From NCBI GenBank assembly GCA_018350325.1, contig JAEVLN010000019.1:682001-746000 (forward strand): DNA of 64,000 bases. The letters run 5' to 3'. This stretch comes from Globodera rostochiensis (lineage: Eukaryota; Nematoda; Chromadorea; Rhabditida; Heteroderidae). This document shows positions 34,458 through 45,580 of this stretch, in pieces. Both the position numbers and the translations under genes were made by a program. Under the pieces are notes generated by a model. The model was not told where the DNA came from and did no database searches. It saw only the letters and a program-made list of their open reading frames with translations. How positions within the stretch are numbered: the first letter of the stretch is position 1; every line of letters starts with the position of its first letter.

Positions 34458-37400
34458 CTAATCATCATCTCCACTTGCGTCCCCATCTTCGCCTTCCCCA
34501 GACACTTTCTTTTCGTCCTTTCTCCTCTTTGCCCCCTCCTCCGACTCCACGCCCCCCTCTTTCTTCTTTCGGTTGGACGCTCTTTTCCGCCCCTTCTTGT
34601 CCAGGTCAGCGATCAGCAGTTTGCCTTCCTTGTTCACCCTGAATGGCCCCTGCCCCTTCCTCCCGGACTTTCCTCCCTCCTCCTCTTCCTCCTCCGCCCC
34701 CTCGTCCCTTTCGCGCATCTTCCGCGCTCCTTTTCCTCCTCCCGCCTTTCTCTCCGATTTGGTCGGTTTTTGCTGCTGCTGCTGCTCCCGAACCAACGAC
34801 ACTTTCTGCAGCATTGCCTTCTGGTCCAACAAGTCCAGCTTAATTGAATGATGAGCTCTGATTACATTTTGATTTTTACCATTTCTTCTTCATCATCCTC
34901 AATTACCACCGAAAGATAAGACATTCCACAGCTGCCGCCCCTCCGTTTTCCACCGACCAATTTGTGCTGTCCGAAGTTCCTCTAAATTTAATGTTAATTT
35001 AAAATTCTCTCCTCCAAATGCATTCTCTCCCACCTTTCCGCCCCCTTTCCCCTCATTGTCCTCCTCCAACTCGTCGTCACTGCTGTCCCGCAGAATATCA
35101 AAAATGGAGTCGGCCTTTGCTGTACGGCCACCGGCTGTCGTCCACGAAATTGCAGAGGCCGTTTCGACGCCACTTCTGCTTCTCTGTGACGCTCTCTCCC
35201 CGCCCCTCTCTCTGTTCGGGCCGCCGTCGTTGTCGTCGTCCTCCTCTCCTTCTCCACCGTTCTCTCTCCTCCGTTGCTTTCGTCGTCGTGCCTTCTCAAT
35301 GTTTTTCAGCAATTTCTGCCACACCCAACGATCGCCAGTGAACTTCGTCAACGTTTCAAGATCAAGACGGTCAAGCAACTGGGCAAGAAGAAGCCCGTTG
35401 GCCTTGCGCATTCGAGACGTGGTAACGCTGGTGTCTTGCGAAAAAACGGCTTCGATGATCAGCTCCTGAACGTCTCAATAGAGTTACAAAAGTTGATTTA
35501 AGATCATTTCAAAACAACATAAAATGGTGACAATTTTTGCCTTAAATTGGTCGAACATGAACTGCTCCATTTTGGCGGCGAGGACGCGCAAAATTCGTAT
35601 GGGCAACGGACGAAGGGCGGCGGGCGTTAGACGAAGGGCGGCAGAGGCGTAAGCGATCAGCTGGGCGAGAAGAGAGGCGTCCATTAGGCGACAATGTTTC
35701 TGTGCCAAAATGTTCAGAGCGATCAGCGTGCACTGAAAGGACGGCTCGGCCCCGCTTTTGCTGGCTTTGAGCTCGCCGAACAATTTGGTGAGCAGTGGGC
35801 AAAGGGCGGAAGAGGCGGAAATTCTGAAAATATCATTAAATTAAATAACAAAAACAAAGAAAAAACGCACTCTTCCTCTCCGGTAAGTGCAAGTCGAATT
35901 AGTGCCGAAGTCATTTCGCTTAAACAAAGTGCCGATTGATGCCGGGTGGAACGATTATTTGAACGATGGAAAAAGGCGACAATTTCGGCACTTATTGAAT
36001 CGGAGAATTCGGCGAGTGGAGGGAACTCAGCGAATGAGGCGATTACCTGCAAAAAGAAAACATTTATTGTATTAAAAGTTATTTGAGCTTTTGTTTTTTG
36101 TTTAGAATTTATTTTTCTATATAAAAATAGTAATAATCACAAACACTCCGATAAATGGCAATTCGCCATGGGAACACCGTCCGGTTCAGTCCGCCGGTTC
36201 CGTTGGCCACGAGCGTACGCAAAAATGGGCGTTTTGTCTCAAAAAACAGCACCAACTCAGGCTCCTCAATTCGGCGATAAATTTCAGCCAAAATTCTGAA
36301 AATTCGGCGAAAAGTTTTGGGACGATCCGATGCTTTTTGCCTGTAAGCTTTCTTCTGAGCTCGTCCTGACGATCGCCCGCAGCAAAAGGGCTCAACAAAC
36401 TCAAAAATTAATTCCAAGTCGCCGGGCGCAGCTTTGCGGCAAAGAGCGGCTAACAAATCAGCGAGCAAGCACTGAAAACATAAAAAAGATTGAGGGGAAA
36501 AATTCTTTTTTGTTAATTGAAAAATATTTATTTTAGCGGAATAAACCCCACAGTCACCCGAATCACTTAATGTCTAGCCCCATTCAGGGACTAGGAGGTG
36601 AAGGAGTCTTTCCCCCTTAGGAGTTTATTCCTCAAAAAACATAAGGGGGGGGGGGAATTCCCTAAGCCTAAATAATTTTGTTTACACTGAATTTAAGAAT
36701 CTTGAATTTTCCCCCGACCTGCCCCTCGGACATTGCCCCATCCGACGAATTCTGCTGCAATTTCTGCACCGCCAACAGCACATAATTAGTGAGCAATTGC
36801 TGTGGCATTTGCTGCTGTTGCACATATATCCGGATGGTCTCCAACACCGACTTTCGAATAGCTCCGCCGTCATGCCGACCCCCGTCAATGCCGTCGATTG
36901 ATGCGCCCTTTTGATTGGGCCGTTGTTGTACTTCGTCCGTCCCCCCAGTTGCAGTGTAAATGCCAAAGAGAATGGGCAAAAAGTTGCGCGCGTACCGCTC
37001 CATTACGCAAATGCCGGCACTTTTTGTTTCAAATTTGAGTGCCGCTCGGAGTGCGCGAAGAACGATGAGACGGAGGTCGGCACGGTCGTTCAGAGCAGCG
37101 CCTAATTTATTGATGGAATCGGATTCAACCCAAAATAATAAAAATCCAAATAAATTGTTGTTTCCTTTACCCATGATTGGCGCAAGCGTGGGCATTGCGA
37201 CATGAAAGTCGCGCGGTTCGTTTGCTAAACAACGGGGAAGAATGGCCCAAATTTGATGTTCGAGTGTCGTGTAGAGTTTTCGTAGCAGTTCCGGCAGTTC
37301 GTGAAGCCTTTGGTGAAGTCGCGCAGTGAGTGGGAAGAGCGACCGCGCGAAGAAATCCAACGAGTCCCCGCGCACATTTTTTGCCAGAATTGGAGGTAGC

Positions 37401-38312
37401 CAAGAACGGCTAAAGTCGCGCGGCAGCACCGGCACGTCGACGTCAACGTTCAGCGGGACGGCGGAAAGCAGCGACTCCATGCCCACCGATTGGAGCGCAA
37501 CGGCAAAAAGCTTAATTTATTTAAAGATGATAAAACGGCGGATTTTCCATTTTTAATCAAAAGCATAAAATTAAAATTGTACTCGATCAATGCTTTCCGC
37601 CATCGGACAGTTGGCCCGATCCCGAAACTGCGCGACGGTGTCCATCACTCGCGCAAATGATGGAGTGCCGTCAGCGATAGCCGCCCCCGCCTTGCCTAAC
37701 AGCGCAGCGATTTTGTCGATGACCAATGGCCATGACTTGACATTTTGTACGCTGAGCGCCCGTTCGAGTTGTTCAAACAGTTCAACGGCGACAGTCTGGT
37801 CAATGTTTGGCCCGTCGTCCTCCAACAACGACAAATTGCTCTAAGGTTTTTAATACCGAGTTCATTTATTTGATCAGAAAGGGCAGACGATCGGAAGTTG
37901 GTCGAGAATGGTCGACGTGGCACAGGCAATTGAAGCCTTTTTGACAGTGCCGCCCGTCCTGTCGGGCGAAATGCCAAACTTTTTGCCGCTTGTTTTGAGT
38001 GAAATGTTCCCCTAAAAGCCAATTAATATACGAGCATTGAAAAGCGACGAATTTCCAAACCATTGGCACATTGTCCAAAAGTGCCGCCTCCGACTGCATC
38101 TGTTGGCGTTCATCTACGGCAACCATCGGATATGCGGCCGCCTCGCGTTGAACGCGAGCCGCGTCGCGATGCCGCGTGCGTTTGGCGTTACTCGCAGAAC
38201 TTTTTAAAATAGCATAAAAATGTGTTTTTTATTTGTCCAAGTACCTGCCGCCTTTGGCAATTGAACTCCGCGACGAGCCTTTGGCACGAATACGAAATCG
38301 CTTAGCGACCAT
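34458..38312 (-). CDS. RRP12: RRP12-like ribosomal RNA processing / nuclear export factor
   Basis: RRP12 is a HEAT-repeat protein needed for maturation and export of both ribosomal subunits. The start (MVAKRFRIRAKGSSRSSIAK) lies at 38312. Recognisable segments are ESLLSAVPLNVDVDVPVLPR and DFSRSWLPPILAKNVRGDSL (37.45 kb; family: AVPLEI then FPRSWLLPVIRDHV), IWAILPRCLANEPRDFHVAM, RYARNFLPILFGIYTATGG (36.98 kb; family: AKNFLPILFNLYG), SVLETIRIYVQ, KKAYRQKASDR, LTKFTGDRWVWQKLLKNIEK (family: KLVKRLLP), an acidic DSSDDELEEDNEGKGG block and GPFRVNKEGKLLIADLD. The highly charged tail stops at 34458-34460. Compared with the family, the N-terminal half is much shorter (roughly 200 residues before the AVPL motif where several hundred are usual). 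The conserved basic C-terminal PDPYAYIPL-type tail is absent. Exon borders in the N-terminal third are uncertain. Confidence 0.75.
36634..36653. repeat. Poly-G tract inside the RRP12-like gene
   Basis: A run of ten G bases (about 36645-36654) lies in an intron of the minus-strand gene, between AT-rich sequences. It belongs to the same class of long G/C homopolymers seen elsewhere in the window. Confidence 0.7.
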
Positions 38313-38611
38313 TTTAGACCCGAGGATTTGAATTAAGACAATTTGTAGCTATTACAATACATATATATTTTTATTGTATTTTTTCAAACAAATCAATCGA
38401 ATAGAACGTAAAATAAAAAGTTCATTTATCATAATGTCCAGAAATATAAAAAACATCTCCACACCCTTTTCGGATTACGCTTTACCACCAGTCTAATGTA
38501 ACAGTGTAAACAATAAAATGGGTAATCGTTGCCAATGTATAAACAAAACGCAAAATAAAAATTGGGAGAACTTTTGTGGTGCTAAAGCCATAAACAATCG
38601 GCGGCAAAACT

Positions 38612-41600
38612 TCAAACGAATTCATCGCGCAAAATCCATTGTGAATTTGGGAGCAATTTGCACAAATGTTTGAGAATGGAGCGAAACACAAACGATTCCG
38701 AAGGATGGACTCGGTTCTGAACAAACAAACAAAAATTAAAAACAATTTAAAATTGTCATCCATCCAAAAAATACCTGAAACCGCGTCAATATTTCGTTGG
38801 TGTTGGCTTTTCCGTTGTTCAGTGCCAAAAAATTGCGAATTTCATCGGCAAGCTTTTCGTATTTGTCGCCAAATGGAAGCGAATTGGGCCGAGATTGCGC
38901 AGAGAGCGATGAGTAATTGGCCTGAATTTTGTGTCTTTAAGCCACAAATTTAAAACCAATATTTATTTATTTTTTATTGGACATATCGAAAAACGCCAAA
39001 TTAAAAATGGAATGGTTTTACGTCTTCGTCGTCGTTGTCCACCGACGGTCCGTCCCCCCCTTCGCCGTCAATGTCCAATTGGCGCTCCTTTCGTTGCCTT
39101 ATCGAGCTGAGAAGTTCAGCCCCACTTCCGTCGCATTTGCCACGTCTTTTCCGCAACATTTCACTGCCATCAAAAGGCTTTTCAGAGTCTAAATTTTGAT
39201 TCAAATTCATTTTTCTTTATTTTCGGCATTTTCTCCCCCCACTTTGGTCCTCGTCCTCCTCGTCATCCTTTTCCATTTTCCGTTCCAATCGTCCGGTTTC
39301 GCCCATTTCGTTATTGAAACCGGCCGCCCTCTTTCGACCAAACAGCGATTTTTTTGCCGGATTTGGCACGAACTCAGACGCAGCATTCGCAAGAAATTCA
39401 AGATGCCGCCTAAAATGGCACCAAAATTTGGCATATTTATTACAAAAAAAAAGAATATCAATCCAACCGTCGCGATCTCTTCAGCACTTCGGCGGCCCTC
39501 TTCGCTACAGCGTTCGCCTCGTCCTCAACCAACTGAATGTCGGCGGCGGACCCATCCCTAATGATCTTGTCATGTTGAAGTGCCGAATGGACACCGACCT
39601 TCTTGCTGAGCAGCTTGCTCAACACATAATCGTCCTGATTTTATGAACTTATCATTTTCACAACAACCAATTCCATATCCCAACCACTAAATTCTACCCT
39701 ATCATAAAAATAAATCGACTCAGACTGGACATTGAATTTATATTGAATGAAAAGCCGAACGAACTCCACCTGTTCTTTGCTGTCCGAAGCCGTTGCACTC
39801 TGAGCGGTTTGTTGGTCCGTTTCCGCTCGCTTCTGCTCCACTTGGACTTGCCTCCTCAACAGGGGAACTTTGTATTTGCCCTCAAACAGCACTTTTTTGC
39901 GCTTCTTTCGTCCGTTCGCCGGTTTGTCGCCGTCCGTTTTACCAAAATTGCTAAAAATTTATTTCAACAACAGTAATAAATTTTATGAGCAAAACGTTTA
40001 CGCTGCAAGTCGTTTTGCGACTTTTCGAATCCGTTCGCGTGCCTCGTCAGACAGTCCATGCGCATTATCGCAACCGTCAACAGTGTTTTGACCAGCTTCG
40101 GCCGTCCGTCCGCCCTCCTCCAATTTTTTCGTCCTTTTCAGTGTTTTTTTGTTGACTTCTGTGCCATTCGCGGCAAATATCACAGCCGTTTCTGAAGTAA
40201 ACTCAAAGTAAAATCTGAGATTAAAAGCAGTGGCAAAAACAAAAATTAAGAAAAAAAATAATTTTTTACAATAAAAACAATCGCAACTCTTTTATTGCTG
40301 TTGGTTGACCTGTGCCGTATTTTCGGTCACTTTTGGACGAGCCCAAAGTGAACAGTTCGTGCAGTTCGTTAGTCTTAAAAAAGCGTTGCTGCTTTGGGTT
40401 GTCGAGCACGCGATTAGCCAAAAAGAGTTTGAATATTTGCCTTTGATAGATTTTCTCCTCAATCGTTCCACTCGTCAATCTTAACGGGGTTTTCAGCGAG
40501 TTCGGGATATTTGACAACTCTCACAATCTGTATATTGTGACCGCCCTATTCTGTCCAATTCGCCAGGCCCTCTCGCGAGCCTAAAAACGCAAAATATAAA
40601 AAAGAACAAAAAAAAAAATCGACCTGCGCATCCGTGGACGGATTCCAGTCCGGGTCAAATATCAACACGCGATTAGCCCCAGTCAAATTTATGCCAAGGC
40701 CACCAACTTTTGTTGTCAACAAAAATACGAAAAGATTAGCATCCTAAACAAATAAATAAAAGATCGAAATTTAAAAATCAAAAACTTTATTAAATTTCTC
40801 AACAAGGCTCTGACGACATCCAATGGCCGTTGTGCCGTCCATGCGAAGATAGGTGTAACTGAAATAATTCTTTTTCATTGATTCACACAAAAAGACTTTG
40901 CTTTTCAATTTACCCTTCTGAAATGATCAGACTTTCAATGATCGAAAGCATCTGACGACTTTGCGAAAACAGTAGCACTTTATGGCACTGTTCACGCCAA
41001 AGTCGCAAAAGTGCACGGAGAACGATCATTTTTCCACTGCGCTGGTAAAAGCCGAATTCCATGTCGGGCTGTCCTTTGACATCAAAATCGCCTAAAATGT
41101 ACGGGAGCTAAGATTAGCAAAGGCACATAAAAATTGCAATTATAAAAAAACAATTTTTCAGAAAAACCAACCAAATCTGTTAGGTCCTCCGTAGACCAAG
41201 TCGGGATGATTGCACAGCTTACGCAGAAACATCAAACCCGCGAATGGCATTTGCTTGCCGGTGACAATGTCCTCGCACGTCTTCGATTCAATGTATTGAA
41301 GATACAACCGACGCTGCTCATTTGTAATGTCACAAAAAAGAATCTGCAACAATTTAAAAGAAAAGGTACTGCTAGACGGCGTCGCCCCAAACTACTACAT
41401 ACTTTCCCGGAGTGGTAAGTATTTAAATTTTGGCTCTCGACACCGACCTGCTCAGACTTCTCGGGCAGTTGCAGCACCATTTGGACGTCCTTCTTCATCC
41501 TTCGCAACAAGTACGGACTGATTGCGTCCCGCAGTACACACGCCGTTTTAAAGGCGGTTCGGACTTGGACAGCGCTTGCATTTGCATAACCGCCCTGGGT

Positions 41601-43224
41601 GATTGGCACAGAAAACTTTTCCATGAACTCTTTGAGCGAGCCGAGCCTTCCCGGGTAAATAAAGTCGATGAGCGACCAAAGCTCCCGAAAATTGTTCTGC
41701 ATGGGCGACCCGCTCAAAATCAGACGATGCGGTGTTCGCAGCTCTTTCAACGCCAAAGTGATCTGCAAAAGTCAATCAAAGTGAGGATTGGTTGGATCTG
41801 TCTGATAACCTTATTCAGTCAGATAGTCCTCCCACCCAAAAATTTTTTTGGGAAAAAACACATAGGAGGGACCAATTTTCTTAAATCGTTAAATTTTCAA
41901 AAAATTTTCTCGGCGTAGTCACCCTTCGTTTAACGACTATGTTTTACTTTTGCCTCGGGATTCCGTATTTTATGGCCTTCGTCCAGAATGAAATAGTGCC
42001 AATTGACCGTCATAATTTGCTTAGAGCTCAAAATAAAAGTTGAATATGAAGTGACGAGAATCGATCCATCCCTTAAATTCATTTGGGGTTTTAAATAATT
42101 ATTGTATTGTAGAGAATTAAAATGTTTTTTTTTGTTAATTAGCAATCTATTCCATGTCAAACGAAAAACGCCATTATTGTTCATAAATATCATCATATCA
42201 GCAAATATACCCTCGATGTAAGCCGATCTTCTTGATCAAATTGCCCTTGGATCCCGAAAAAGCGCCACTGGAGTGCAAAACGGCCACTTTGCACAATGGG
42301 AACCAAATATTAAGCTCCCGGACCCATTGGTGGAGGAGAGTTGCCGGACAAACAATCAGAGAAGGGCCAAGGCCTTCATACCTGCAAAAAAAGGTGATTT
42401 TATATTCTAATTTCTGTGAAAAGCACCTGAAAATCTTCGAAGTTGCCCGACTCTCCGAGAGGGAGCGAAGAAAGACACAAAGTTGGATGGTTTTCCCGAG
42501 TCCCATTTCATCAGCCAAAATGCTAAAACAATGGCAATGAAAGAGTGAAAAGAAACAGTTCCTATTTACCCTCCGACATATTGAAAGTGCAATTCATAAA
42601 GCCACCGAATGCCCGTTTTTTGATACCTAAAGCCACGATGTGCAATTAAACAGAAAACCCCGCGGGGGGATGGAGGGATTCCATTTCAAAACTAAAAAAT
42701 TGATTGAGTTCTTATGATTTTGTTCCAAGGATTCAGTTCCCCCCGTTCCCAAAAGGCATTGTTTAACGATGTGACCTGTACAGCCTATTCCAAACAAAAT
42801 TTGAAATGCGGCAGTCATTGCTCAGTGTGTGAAAGTCGGCGGGATCATCAAAGGCTTCGCCCTTTAGCTTAGCCAATTCTTGAAGAGCTCGATGCGCTCT
42901 TAAAATATTTAATCGTCCAAGTAGATAACAAAATCTTTAAAATACAAGCCTAATTCTTTGCGGGAAATTGGACTCATCCCCGTCATCCTTCACAGCTTTG
43001 ATAGTTTCCCGTCTGTTCGCTTTCGCCGTGTTGTGCTTCTGTTTGTGGCTGCTCGTCTGAGCGGACGTTCCTGGCGAATTTACACAGCCATCGTAAGCCT
43101 CCAACGAATCGTCGCTTTCATCGGTTGAATTGGAAACAACGAATTCTTCATCTCTGTCAACGGACGCAGTTGAAACTGAGATATCCTCATCATCATCATC
43201 ATCTATGTTATTCATTGAACCCAA
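38612..43224 (-). CDS. ERCC6: CSB/ERCC6-like Swi2/Snf2 ATPase (transcription-coupled repair)
   Basis: CSB binds RNA polymerase II stalled at DNA lesions and starts transcription-coupled nucleotide excision repair. The acidic N-terminus begins [19 protein letters not shown] (43224). Helicase motifs are complete: [17 protein letters not shown] (motif I), [20 protein letters not shown] (Ia), [32 protein letters not shown] (II), [20 protein letters not shown] (III), [59 protein letters not shown] (VI) and, across a 43-base intron, [40 protein letters not shown] is characteristic of CSB rather than RAD54. The C-terminus contains the winged-helix/ubiquitin-binding region: [19 protein letters not shown], then [20 protein letters not shown] and the stop at 38612. 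This gene looks intact. An upstream non-coding exon is possible. Confidence 0.9.
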
Positions 43225-43308
43225 TCTGAAAAAATGACTGCAAAATTATTTATTCTTCGAATACCAGTGCAGGGATTTGCTCTGAAACCCCAGAAATTTA
43301 TACTTACA

Positions 43309-43348
43309 CTAGCGGTTTAGGCGCGCCTAACGGCGCACCAACCGCTAG
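43309..43348. repeat. 40-bp palindromic element upstream of CSB
   Basis: CTAGCGGTT at 43309-43317 is matched by its exact complement AACCGCTAG at 43340-43348. The interior contains AGGCGCGCCT, itself a perfect palindrome. The block is much more GC-rich than its surroundings and lies about 85 bases upstream of the CSB start codon. It may be a tiny MITE or a regulatory hairpin. Confidence 0.75.
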
Positions 43349-43546
43349 AAAGTTCGACATGTATGAACAGAATTTTTGGAAAATTCAATATTCCAAAAAT
43401 CAGCTTTAGTTCTAAATTTTCGAGTACAAGCAGAATGCCGCCATATTTTCGAAATTTCCTTGGCGGTTTTTTTCTGAAAACAGAATTTTGAAATTACCAG
43501 ACCCGAAAACCGGATAACAGAATAGAAAAGCAGGACCGGTTTATAG

Positions 43547-43753
43547 TAGGGTTGGACGGGACCGGTACCGGGACGGGATTTCCCGGTTTTTTCAGGTCCC
43601 GGTCCCGGTCGGGACGGGACTTTTTAAAATCTGAAAGTCCCGGTCCCGGTTTTTTGGTCCCGGTTGAAAATCTTGGTCCCGGTCCCGGTTTTTCTGGTCC
43701 CGGTAAGTCCCGGTCCCGGTTTTTCCCAAAAGTCCCGGTCCCGTCCAACCCTA
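43547..43753. mobile_element. hAT-like MITE, 207 bp, with 8-bp target duplication
   Basis: The element begins TAGGGTTGGACGGGAC and ends GTCCCGTCCAACCCTA, its exact complement. It is flanked by the perfect 8-bp direct repeat GTTTATAG (43539-43546 and 43754-43761). The interior is built from many copies of the hexamer CCCGGT/ACCGGG, oriented so that the two halves can pair. Terminal repeats starting TAGGG and 8-bp duplications are typical of non-autonomous hAT elements. It sits in the short space between the divergent CSB and F-box-like genes. Open frames across it are artefacts of the hexamer repeat. Confidence 0.92.
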
Positions 43754-43946
43754 GTTTATAGAAAAACAAATATTTTTGAAAAGAAAAATAATGTTAGGCT
43801 TAAAATAATTAAAAACGTTATGCCAAATTTTTGAAATTCAAAAATGCACTTCCATTTTTGGCCGGAAAAATATAAACGCTTCGATTTCCGTCAATTTCTT
43901 CTCGTTCTATTTGTTCTCCAACCTTAATAAGTGGATTTTCTACAAA

Positions 43947-45028
43947 ATGTCGGACAACGCAAGCGACGAGGAGCAGCAACAGCAAATGCAGGAAATGTGA
44001 GTTTGTTTCCTTATGAATCAAATCAAAAGCAATAAATTCCCAAATTTCAGTTGGATTTGTGCCGACATTTGGCTCGAAGTCTTCGCCTTCATTGACCCTC
44101 TTGAGCTCGGGCTGAAAATGGCGCTGATCAGCGATCGATTTGACCGTTTGGTGGACATGCACTTCAAGACGAGGAAATGGTCGCTGGGCACGCTGCAAAT
44201 TCTTCCCGCGTTTAGAGGGAATGGCGCAGAAATTGTCACAAGCTCTGGTGAACGGCTGCCAATTCCTCAAGGACCGATGCCAAACAAAGTGATCGCCTTC
44301 GAATCCATTGAAATCCGGTCATTTTCCTTTTAAAAAGTTTACAAAATTTAAATGTTTTTGAACTTACAGATACGTCGACCAAACTGTCATCGATTTTCTT
44401 CAACGCATTCGCCGTCTTTTCGACTCTTCCGAGACCACTGGTGCAATTGCTACCTTCGACGACCAAAGCCGCAGTTGGGAAATTATTCGGCAAAAGATTT
44501 GGCCTTTGATCAGTGGCTGCTTTTCCGAACAAATCGCCGATGCGTCTTCCCGCCAAGCCGTGGCCAAATGGTTGCGCACTCCTCGTGAAGATGAACTTCC
44601 GAAGATGCTTCATTGTGACTTTTATTCGGGAAGAATGGAGGGACTCAAAGGGGTAATTTCTCATTCTTCGAGTCAGTTTGGGACTAATTATTCCCTTTGT
44701 TTTAGTCATTTGTCAATGCTTCTGCGCCGGTCAATTTCATTGCCCGTCTGCGTGCACTTTCTTATGTCCATGACCCATTTGAGATGGACGAGGAGTGGGA
44801 GCGGGAGCGATTGACATTTCGACGCCTTAACGAAGACAACAAATGGGAGTTGGCAGAAGAGGAGGAGTCTGAGTGGGCATGGGACCGTCAATGGAATCGC
44901 ATAACCATCGACTTCAACGACATGGACATCGGCGACGAGTAAGTGAATGAATCTCTCCAGTTGTTAAAATTTTTCTTATTTTCAGCATGGTTGACGCAAA
45001 GGCAGGTCCAAGTGAGCCCAAGAAGTGA
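43947..45028 (+). CDS. F-box-like protein of a cyst-nematode family
   Basis: Five exons join in frame from [17 protein letters not shown] to a stop at 45026-45028. The first domain reads [40 protein letters not shown] and [10 protein letters not shown]. Further on come [50 protein letters not shown] and [15 protein letters not shown], then an acidic, tryptophan-rich tail ([40 protein letters not shown]). From memory these motifs, in this order, belong to a large family in Globodera and Heterodera genomes with an F-box-like N-terminus; such proteins are thought to act as substrate adaptors of SCF ubiquitin ligases. The middle part, longer in remembered family members, is reduced here. Biochemical role and substrate are unknown. 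The family match supports the cyst-nematode assignment but rests on recollection. Confidence 0.75.
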
Positions 45029-45580
45029 TGGACGGACAGCGGACGAACGAATTTGATGGAGGAAATTCGAACAAAAAATAAATAATTAATGATTATAATT
45101 GTTGCTTCCCCCTCATTTGCTGTATGAATATTGTTATTGTATATTCTGCCATGAAAATAAAAATGAGCGTTTATTTTTCATTAAATTTGATTGTTTACCT
45201 TTCACTTCCTCTCAACCCCAAAATCTGTGACCAAACAACACAAATCACGAAATACACTCGCCGGAAAATATGGATCTGAGCTCCCAGGCTCAAAATCACT
45301 CAAAACCACTAAACATTTTGAAAATCAGAGTTTTCGCAAGAGTTTGTAACAACTGCAGATTGAGCTATTTTTTTCGGGACGTAACAAAAGTCTTACAAGT
45401 TGACTTTAAGGGGTTATTACATTTACCGTTATATAGTCAAGTTGCAATAAATGCGACAAATAAATTATCATTCAAACGAGTATCGAAGATTTACATGGCA
45501 AACATGAGAAAAAAAAGCAAACATTAAGGATTAAATTTATCTCCATTTTTCTCTCACTGTCGGGTTGAACGGGTCGGCTC
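45029..45580. other. Intergenic between convergent genes
   Basis: AT-rich sequence with AATAAA signals near 45077 and 45157. No further gene is supported; the open frame 45270-45527 has no recognisable features. Confidence 0.5.

Noticed and set aside
34443..35469. Plus-strand serine/proline/leucine-rich frames opposite RRP12
   Set aside because: They are the reverse of the acidic and basic tail of the RRP12-like protein, which matches the family on the minus strand.
43494..43769. Frames with repeated PGPG/RSRSG-like composition, resembling a small repetitive protein
   Set aside because: They are generated by the CCCGGT hexamer array of the MITE, which has its own inverted ends and target duplication.
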